A stretch of 20,583 nt of DNA, taken from an uncultured Propionibacteriaceae bacterium. GTDB taxonomy: Bacteria; Actinomycetota; Actinomycetes; Propionibacteriales; Propionibacteriaceae. Of this stretch, positions 13,065 through 20,583 are shown in pieces. How positions within the stretch are numbered: position 1 is the first letter of the stretch; every line of letters starts with the position of its first letter. The DNA is taken from the NCBI GenBank assembly GCA_937988865.1, contig CALKHV010000066.1, positions 1-20,583 of the forward strand, in the 5' to 3' direction. The position numbers and the translations under genes were made by a program. The notes beneath the pieces are model-generated. The model did no database searches. It was not told the origin of the DNA and saw only the letters and a list, made by a program, of their open reading frames with translations.

Positions 13065-15149
13065 ATGGCAGTGGCCGGCGTCGAGCGCGCCCACCGGGCG
13101 TCCATGCGCGGTGACATCGAGGGCCTCCGTGCGATCGCCGTCGGTTACGTGCTCCTCTTCCACATCTTCCCCTCTCGGCTGGGCGGTGGCTTCGCAGGCG
13201 TCGACGTCTTCTTCGTCATCTCCGGCTTCCTCATCACCTCGCAGTTGATCCGCGAGGCAACCCGCACCGGGACCGTGTCGCTCACGAAGTTCTATGCCAG
13301 GCGGGCGCGGCGACTACTGCCGGCGGCTACCGTCGTGCTGGTTTTCACGGCGATCGGGTCGTGGTTGCTCCTGCCGTCCGTGCGATGGCATGACACTGGT
13401 CTGGACGTCATTGCGGCGGCCCTCTACGTGGTGAACTGGGCGCTGGCCTTCAGATCGGTCGACTACCTCGCCGAGGACTCGCTCGGATCGCCGGTGCAGC
13501 ATTACTGGTCGCTCTCGGTCGAGGAGCAGTTCTACGTCATCTGGCCCCTGCTCATCATCGTTGGCACGCTGGCTGCGCGGAAGCTCAGGCTCGCGATGCG
13601 GCCCGTCCTGATCGCCGTCCTCACGATCGTCACCGCCAGTTCCTTCGGCTACTCGATCGTCCACACGGCGTCCTCTCCGGCGACCGCCTACTTCATCTCG
13701 ACCACCCGCATCTGGGAAATGGGCCTCGGGGCGCTCGTCGCCTTCGCCGTACCGTGGGCGACGAAGATGTCGCGTGGCGCCTCGCAGGTGCTGGCGGTGG
13801 CCGGCCTCGTCATGATCGGGCTCTGCGGAGTCCTCGTCACGATGTCGACCCCGTGGCCCGGCTACCAGGCGCTGCTGCCCACGCTGGGCTCGGCCTCGGT
13901 GATCCTTGCAGGCTGCAACGCGAAGCCCACGCTGGCGTCCACTGTGCTCGGCCTGCGTCCGATGGTGTGGATCGGCGGCCTGTCCTACGCCCTTTATCTG
14001 TGGCACTGGCCACTGCTGGTGTTCGTCGAGACCCGCTTTCCCCAGGTGGGGACGCTCGGTCTGCTGGGCGTCGGAGCGCTGTCGGTCGTGGTTGCGTGGC
14101 TGTCACGACATCTGGTCGAGGACCCGATCCGCTTCCATCCGGTCCTGTCCACTCGCACGAAGCACGCGCTGGTCATGGGCGCGATCGGGATGGCGCTCTC
14201 CGTGGCAGCTGGGCTGGTCCCTCTGCTGTCGGTCCCGAAGGAGTCAGTGCAATCCGCGGACGCGGTCGGAGCCATGTCCCTGGTCGCGGATCAGACCGTG
14301 GACACTCCGTTCGCCGTTCGCACCGACATCAAGAACGGCGTGACGCTCTCCGGGACGGTCTTCCCGGACCCGGCCGTCGCCCCCCAGGACGTGCCTGCCC
14401 TGTATGCCGACGATTGCCAGGTGCCCGAGGACGGGACCGCGCCGATCGACCGCTGCAGCTACGGCCCTTCCGACGGCACGGTGGTGGCGCTCGTGGGAGA
14501 CTCCAAGATGGGCCAGTGGCTGTCGGCGATCCAGGCGATCGGTGACAAGCAGGACTGGCGCATCGACTTGTACCTGAAGTCGTCGTGCGCGTTCGCGGAC
14601 GTGCCACAGGTGCTCGATGATGCTCCTTATCCCGCGTGCCAGGACTTCGTCCGCAACTCGCTCACACGCATGGCGAAGGCTGACAGGACGCCCGACCTGG
14701 TGTTCATGTCGGGCGGTGACGTCGACCCGGACGGGTCCCTCACACCCGGCCTGGAGGCGTCCATGAGGACGCTGCAGGATTTCGGTGCCACCGTCATCGT
14801 CCTGGCCGACAACCCCAGCCCTTCGCGTTCCGCCCTCGAGGCTGGGACCTCGGTCTACGAGTGCGTGAGCCTCGTCGACGACTACTCGGGCTGCGACTTC
14901 CCCGCCAACGCAGGGAATGGAACAGCCGCCCTCAAGCAGGCCGCGTCCAAAGCCCCGGGGACGGTCTTCGTGTCCCTGGAGGAGTGGTTCTGCCCCGACG
15001 GCAAGTCGTGCCCCGCCGTCATCGGGGGAGTGCTCGTGTATCGTCAGGGCTCCCACATCACCGATACCTACGCCAAGTCCATGGCACCCGTGTTGAGCCG
15101 GGTCCTGTTCGCCGAGGGGCTGGTCACCAGCGTCCTGGCGCCGTCGTGA
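13065..15149 (+). CDS. Acyltransferase-3/SGNH fusion (OafA-like) O-acyltransferase
   Basis: The 694-residue protein has an acyltransferase-3 membrane domain (about 15-350). Its motifs are RGDIEGLRAIAVGYVLLFH with the expected His33, GGFAGVDVFFVISGFLIT (41-58), FYARRARRLLPA (77-87), YWSLSVEEQFYVIWPLL (147-163), and LSYALYLWHWPLL (306-318). One more helix (about 367-389) leads to an extracytoplasmic SGNH-like domain (about 400-694). Fusions of this type pass acetyl groups across the membrane onto cell-wall or surface polysaccharides. The SGNH part has LVGDSKMGQW (477-485) and GSHITDTYA (662-670). Lys481 replaces the usual His after GDS, and Gln661 stands where the Asp of DxxH is expected. Eight Cys in that domain suggest disulfides. 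RBS GAAGGGG is at 13051-13057. Confidence 0.9.
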   Translation: MAVAGVERAHRASMRGDIEGLRAIAVGYVLLFHIFPSRLGGGFAGVDVFFVISGFLITSQLIREATRTGTVSLTKFYARRARRLLPAATVVLVFTAIGSWLLLPSVRWHDTGLDVIAAALYVVNWALAFRSVDYLAEDSLGSPVQHYWSLSVEEQFYVIWPLLIIVGTLAARKLRLAMRPVLIAVLTIVTASSFGYSIVHTASSPATAYFISTTRIWEMGLGALVAFAVPWATKMSRGASQVLAVAGLVMIGLCGVLVTMSTPWPGYQALLPTLGSASVILAGCNAKPTLASTVLGLRPMVWIGGLSYALYLWHWPLLVFVETRFPQVGTLGLLGVGALSVVVAWLSRHLVEDPIRFHPVLSTRTKHALVMGAIGMALSVAAGLVPLLSVPKESVQSADAVGAMSLVADQTVDTPFAVRTDIKNGVTLSGTVFPDPAVAPQDVPALYADDCQVPEDGTAPIDRCSYGPSDGTVVALVGDSKMGQWLSAIQAIGDKQDWRIDLYLKSSCAFADVPQVLDDAPYPACQDFVRNSLTRMAKADRTPDLVFMSGGDVDPDGSLTPGLEASMRTLQDFGATVIVLADNPSPSRSALEAGTSVYECVSLVDDYSGCDFPANAGNGTAALKQAASKAPGTVFVSLEEWFCPDGKSCPAVIGGVLVYRQGSHITDTYAKSMAPVLSRVLFAEGLVTSVLAPS

Positions 15150-15154
15150 CGCCT

Positions 15155-15183
15155 TTGCGCTGAGGAGCGGTTTCGCGTAGAGT
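15155..15183 (+). promoter_or_regulatory. rpoB-rpoC promoter
   Basis: TTGCGC (15155-15160) and TAGAGT (15178-15183) are separated by 17 bases, with a start expected near 15190. The -35 begins only six bases after the acyltransferase stop codon, and no terminator lies between, so acyltransferase transcripts can run into rpoB. Confidence 0.68.
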
Positions 15184-15228
15184 GGGCTTTTGCCCATCGC
15201 CTTCTGACGACCCGTGATTTGACACGGG
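15183..15228 (+). other. Structured leader of rpoB
   Basis: TGGGC-TTTT-GCCCA (15183-15196) is a perfect 5-bp hairpin at the predicted transcription start. CCCGTG (15211-15216)/CACGGG (15223-15228) forms a second stem with loop ATTTGA. The leader runs about 89 bases to the TTG start. Neither stem is followed by a T run. Confidence 0.4.
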
Positions 15229-15278
15229 CCGTTCCGCATGCACAGAACCGGGCCCTGAGTTCTTGGAAGGACCACATC

Positions 15279-18200
15279 TTGGCCGCCTCGCGCACCGCGT
15301 CGAAGAACACCAACGTCGTCTCGGCAAGCGGACGAATCTCGTTCGCAAAGATCCACGAACCAATGGAGGTCCCCAACCTGCTGGACCTCCAGATCGACTC
15401 CTTCAACTGGCTCGTGGGCAACGGTGTGTGGCGCGCACGCGTCGACACCGCGCTCGCGGCCGGACGCACCGACGTGAACACCAAATCGGGTCTCGAGGAG
15501 ATCTTCGAGGAGATCTCACCGATCGAGGACTTCTCCTCGACGATGTCCCTGTCGTTCCGCGACCACCGTTTCGAGGACCCGAAGCACAGCGTGGAGGAGT
15601 GCAAGGACCGCGACGTCACCTACGCCGCCCCCTTGTTCGTGACCGCTGAGTTCATGAACAACGACACTGGCGAGATCAAGAGCCAGACGGTCTTCATCGG
15701 TGATTTCCCCCTGATGACCGACAAGGGCACGTTCGTCATCAACGGCACCGAGCGTGTCGTGGTCAGCCAGTTGGTGCGGTCTCCCGGCGTCTACTTCGAG
15801 CAGACCGCCGACAAGACGTCCGACAAGGACATCTTCACCTGCAAGATGATCCCGAGCCGCGGCGCGTGGCTCGAGTTCGAGATCGACAAGCGCGACATGG
15901 TGGGCGTCCGACTCGACCGGAAGCGCAAGCAGAACGTCACGGTGCTCCTCAAGGCGCTGGGCTGGAGCAACGAGCGCATCCTCGAAGAGTTCTCCGAGTT
16001 CGAGTCGATGCGTCTCACCCTCGAGAAGGACCACGTCACGACCCAGGACGAGGCACTCCTCGACATCTACCGCAAGCTGCGTCCGGGCGAGCCGCCGGCC
16101 CGCGAGGCGGCCCAGGCCCTCCTGGAGAACTACTACTTCAACCCGAAGCGCTACGACCTGGCCAAGGTTGGTCGCTACAAGATCAACAAGAAGCTCGGGC
16201 TGAGCCTGCCGTTCGACAAGCAGGTCCTGACCATCGACGACATCGTCGCCGCCATCAAGTTCGTCTGCGCCCTCCATGAGGGACGCGAGGAGCAGGACGG
16301 TCTCGTCGTCGAGCCCGACGACATCGACCACTTCGGGAACCGTCGCCTTCGTACCGTGGGCGAGTTGATTCAGAACCAGCTCCGCACCGGCCTCGGACGC
16401 ATGGAGCGCGTCGTGCGCGACCGCATGACGACCCAGGACATCGAGGCGATCACGCCCCAGACGCTGATCAACATCCGGCCCGTCACGGCCGCGTTGAAGG
16501 AGTTCTTCGGAACGTCCCAGCTCAGCCAGTTCATGGACCAGAACAACCCGCTCGCCGGCCTCACGCACAAGCGTCGCCTCTCGGCCCTCGGCCCGGGTGG
16601 CCTGTCGCGTGACCGCGCCGGTATGGAGGTTCGCGACGTCCACCCCTCGCACTACGGACGCATGTGCCCGATCGAGACCCCGGAAGGCCCGAACATCGGC
16701 CTGATCGGCTCGCTGGCATCCTTCGCCCGGGTGAGCGCCTTCGGGTTCATCGAGACCCCGTACCGCAAGGTCGTCAAGGGCAAGGTGACCGACCAGATCG
16801 ACTACCTCACCGCTGACGAGGAGGATCGCTACATCATCGCCCAGGCCAACGCCAAGCTGGACGCGACGAGCCACTTCGCCGAGGATCGCGTCCTCGTGCG
16901 CGTCCGCCACGGTGACGTCGACTCGGTGCCCCCGAGCGAGGTCGACTACATGGACGTCTCACCGCGCCAGATGGTGTCGGTGGCCACCGCCCTGATCCCG
17001 TTCCTCGAGCACGACGATGCGTCCCGTGCCCTCATGGGCGCCAACATGCAGCGCCAGGCGGTGCCGCTGATCCGCAACGAGGCCCCCCTCGTCGGCACCG
17101 GCATGGAGTACCGCTCCGCCATCGACGTAGGTGACGTGACGGTCGCACCCAAGGCCGGCACGATCATGAGCGTCTCCGGCGACCTGATCGACATGGCGTG
17201 TGACGACGGCACCTACCAGACGTTCAAGCTGTCGAAGTTCAAGCGCTCCAACGCGGGCACCTGCATCAACCAGCGTCCGCTGGTCGAGGCCGGTCAGCAC
17301 GTGGAGGCCGGAGCTCCCCTCGCCGACGGTCCCTGCACCGACGGTGGCGAGATGGCCCTCGGACGCAACCTCCTCGTGGCGTTCATGCCGTGGGAAGGCC
17401 ACAACTACGAGGACGCCATCATCCTGAGCCAGCGCCTCGTGCAGGACGACGTCCTCACCTCGATCCACATCGAGGAGCACGAGGTCGACGCGCGCGACAC
17501 GAAGCTCGGCCCGGAGGAGATCACGCGGGACATCCCGAACATCTCCGAGGACATGCTGGCCAACCTCGACGAGCGCGGCATCATCCGCATCGGCGCCGAG
17601 GTCGGCACGGGCGACATCCTGGTCGGCAAGGTCACGCCCAAGGGCGAGACCGAGCTCACCCCGGAGGAGCGACTCCTGCGCGCCATCTTCGGCGAGAAGG
17701 CCCGTGAGGTCCGCGACACGTCCATGAAGGTCCCGCACGGCGAGACCGGCACGGTCATCGGCGTCCGCGAGTTCGATCGCGACGAGGGCGACGAGTTGCC
17801 CCCGGGCGTGAACAAGCTCGTCCGCGTGCACGTGGCACAGAAGCGCAAGATCTCCGACGGCGACAAGCTCGCCGGACGCCACGGCAACAAGGGCGTCATC
17901 TCGAAGATCCTCCCCGTCGAGGACATGCCCTTCCTTGAGGACGGCACTCCGGTCGACATCATCCTCAACCCGATGGGCGTGCCTTCGCGCATGAACGTCG
18001 GACAGGTGCTCGAGAACCACCTCGGCTGGATCGCCAAGACCGGCTGGAGCATCGAGGGCGTCGACGGCGACTGGGCCGAGCGTCTCCGTGACGTGGGCCT
18101 GGGCGAGGTTCCCGGCGACACCCGTGTGGCGACCCCGGTGTTCGACGGAGCGAACGAGGCCGAGATCGCCGGCCTCCTCGCGAACGGCCACCCGAACCGC

Positions 18201-18752
18201 GACGGCGTCCGGCTGGTTGACGAAGACGGCAAGGCGCGGCTGTTCGACGGTCGCTCCGGTGAGCCCTACCCCCAGCGCGTCGGCGTGGGCTACATGTACC
18301 TGCTCAAGCTGCACCACCTGGTCGACGACAAGATCCACGCCCGTTCGACCGGCCCGTACTCGATGATCACGCAGCAGCCGCTGGGTGGCAAGGCGCAGTT
18401 CGGTGGCCAGCGTTTCGGCGAGATGGAGGTGTGGGCCCTCGAGGCCTACGGCGCGGCCTGGGCGCTCCAGGAGCTCCTCACCATCAAGTCCGACGACGTC
18501 CCCGGGCGCGTCAAGGTGTACGAGGCCATCGTCAAGGGCGAGAACATCCCCGAGCCGGGCATCCCCGAGTCGTTCAAGGTGTTGGTCAAGGAGATGAAGT
18601 CCTTGTGCCTGAACGTCGAGGTGCTGTCCAGCGACGGCACCGTCGTCGAACTGCGTGATTCCGAGGACGACTACCGTGCGTCCGAGGAGTTCGGCATCGA
18701 CCTCTCGCGGCGTCCGGGTGCCGATTCGTTCGCACTCGTGGACGACGTCTGA
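15279..18752 (+). CDS. rpoB: DNA-directed RNA polymerase subunit beta
   Basis: The 1,157-residue protein is full-length actinobacterial RpoB. It starts at TTG 15279 (LAASRTASKNTN...) with GGAAGGA at 15265-15271, as in other actinobacteria; upstream in-frame codons fall in the leader. Seen are ISFAKIHEPMEVPNLLDLQ near the N-terminus, the rifampicin cluster (about 409-437, with SQLSQFMDQNNPL and THKRRLSALGPGG), PSHYGRMCPIETPEGPNIGL, KLAGRHGNKGVISKI, and the C-terminal QPLGGKAQFGGQRFGEMEVW. Key rifampicin-site residues are wild type (Asp420, His430 and Ser435, equal to E. coli 516, 526 and 531). Position 426 (E. coli 522) is Ala rather than Ser. rpoC follows after 129 bases. Confidence 0.98.
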   Translation: MAASRTASKNTNVVSASGRISFAKIHEPMEVPNLLDLQIDSFNWLVGNGVWRARVDTALAAGRTDVNTKSGLEEIFEEISPIEDFSSTMSLSFRDHRFEDPKHSVEECKDRDVTYAAPLFVTAEFMNNDTGEIKSQTVFIGDFPLMTDKGTFVINGTERVVVSQLVRSPGVYFEQTADKTSDKDIFTCKMIPSRGAWLEFEIDKRDMVGVRLDRKRKQNVTVLLKALGWSNERILEEFSEFESMRLTLEKDHVTTQDEALLDIYRKLRPGEPPAREAAQALLENYYFNPKRYDLAKVGRYKINKKLGLSLPFDKQVLTIDDIVAAIKFVCALHEGREEQDGLVVEPDDIDHFGNRRLRTVGELIQNQLRTGLGRMERVVRDRMTTQDIEAITPQTLINIRPVTAALKEFFGTSQLSQFMDQNNPLAGLTHKRRLSALGPGGLSRDRAGMEVRDVHPSHYGRMCPIETPEGPNIGLIGSLASFARVSAFGFIETPYRKVVKGKVTDQIDYLTADEEDRYIIAQANAKLDATSHFAEDRVLVRVRHGDVDSVPPSEVDYMDVSPRQMVSVATALIPFLEHDDASRALMGANMQRQAVPLIRNEAPLVGTGMEYRSAIDVGDVTVAPKAGTIMSVSGDLIDMACDDGTYQTFKLSKFKRSNAGTCINQRPLVEAGQHVEAGAPLADGPCTDGGEMALGRNLLVAFMPWEGHNYEDAIILSQRLVQDDVLTSIHIEEHEVDARDTKLGPEEITRDIPNISEDMLANLDERGIIRIGAEVGTGDILVGKVTPKGETELTPEERLLRAIFGEKAREVRDTSMKVPHGETGTVIGVREFDRDEGDELPPGVNKLVRVHVAQKRKISDGDKLAGRHGNKGVISKILPVEDMPFLEDGTPVDIILNPMGVPSRMNVGQVLENHLGWIAKTGWSIEGVDGDWAERLRDVGLGEVPGDTRVATPVFDGANEAEIAGLLANGHPNRDGVRLVDEDGKARLFDGRSGEPYPQRVGVGYMYLLKLHHLVDDKIHARSTGPYSMITQQPLGGKAQFGGQRFGEMEVWALEAYGAAWALQELLTIKSDDVPGRVKVYEAIVKGENIPEPGIPESFKVLVKEMKSLCLNVEVLSSDGTVVELRDSEDDYRASEEFGIDLSRRPGADSFALVDDV

Positions 18753-18810
18753 GCCAACGGGTTCGCCAACTCGACGCACGACAGGGCCCCACGGGTCGCA
18801 ACTGCACAAA

Positions 18811-18865
18811 CACCTGGCTCGGCGGCCAGGTGACTGGGATGGAAGACCAACCACGCGCGGCGTGG
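18811..18865 (+). other. Two hairpins in the rpoB-rpoC spacer
   Basis: CACCTGGC (18811-18818)/GCCAGGTG (18825-18832) is a perfect 8-bp stem with a 6-base loop. CCACGC (18851-18856)/GCGTGG (18860-18865) is a 6-bp stem with loop GCG, ending just before the rpoC ribosome binding site GGAAAGAG. No T tract follows, so the genes stay co-transcribed. The stems may set rpoC translation or be RNase processing sites. Confidence 0.45.
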
Positions 18866-18881
18866 TGGAAAGAGAACAAAC

Positions 18882-20583
<1,702 letters not shown>

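Overview
The window is 20,583 bases of high-G+C DNA carrying the translation/transcription core cluster of an actinobacterium. The order tRNA-Met, rpmG, a hadA/hadB-like dehydratase pair, tRNA-Trp, secE, nusG, rplK, rplA, followed later by rplJ, rplL, rpoB and rpoC, matches the order known from Mycobacterium and other Actinomycetota. No mycolate-specific gene is visible. The RpoB sequence and the single-residue Ala in its rifampicin cluster remind me of Propionibacteriales, but that placement is a low-confidence impression. The -10 elements (TACACT, TAGTGT, TAGAGT, TAGAGT) fit the actinobacterial TANNNT pattern.

Layout. Bases 1-296: tRNA-Met and rpmG, ending in a GC-rich terminator. Bases 370-2355: two MaoC hot-dog dehydratases and murB, overlapping and so probably one operon, possibly starting with a leaderless mRNA. 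Bases 2438-3460: a LytR-CpsA-Psr (LCP) cell-wall ligase. Bases 3480-6569: promoter, tRNA-Trp, secE, nusG, rplK and rplA in one run, closed by a 34-base perfect palindrome. Bases 6651-11184 are on the minus strand: a secreted NlpC/P60 endopeptidase, then a moxR - DUF58 - DUF4129 operon. Bases 11185-11717 form a divergent regulatory region with promoters for the endopeptidase and for rplJ, a perfect CRP/GlxR-type palindrome, interleaved repeats, and an L10 leader with two terminator-like hairpins. Bases 11718-12866: rplJ and rplL, then a strong terminator. Bases 13065-15149: an acyltransferase-3/SGNH fusion. Bases 15155-20583: rpoB promoter, rpoB and the 5' part of rpoC, which runs off the window end.

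How the genes work together. Core genes for protein synthesis, RNA synthesis and Sec export are interleaved with envelope genes (murB, LCP, NlpC/P60, MoxR/DUF58/DUF4129, AT3-SGNH). The most interesting non-coding part is the 0.5-kb divergent region, where a CRP-family site could connect peptidoglycan remodelling with ribosomal stalk synthesis. I see no CRISPR array, prophage, insertion sequence or clearly new system. The novelty lies mainly in regulatory architecture and in unusual protein tails.
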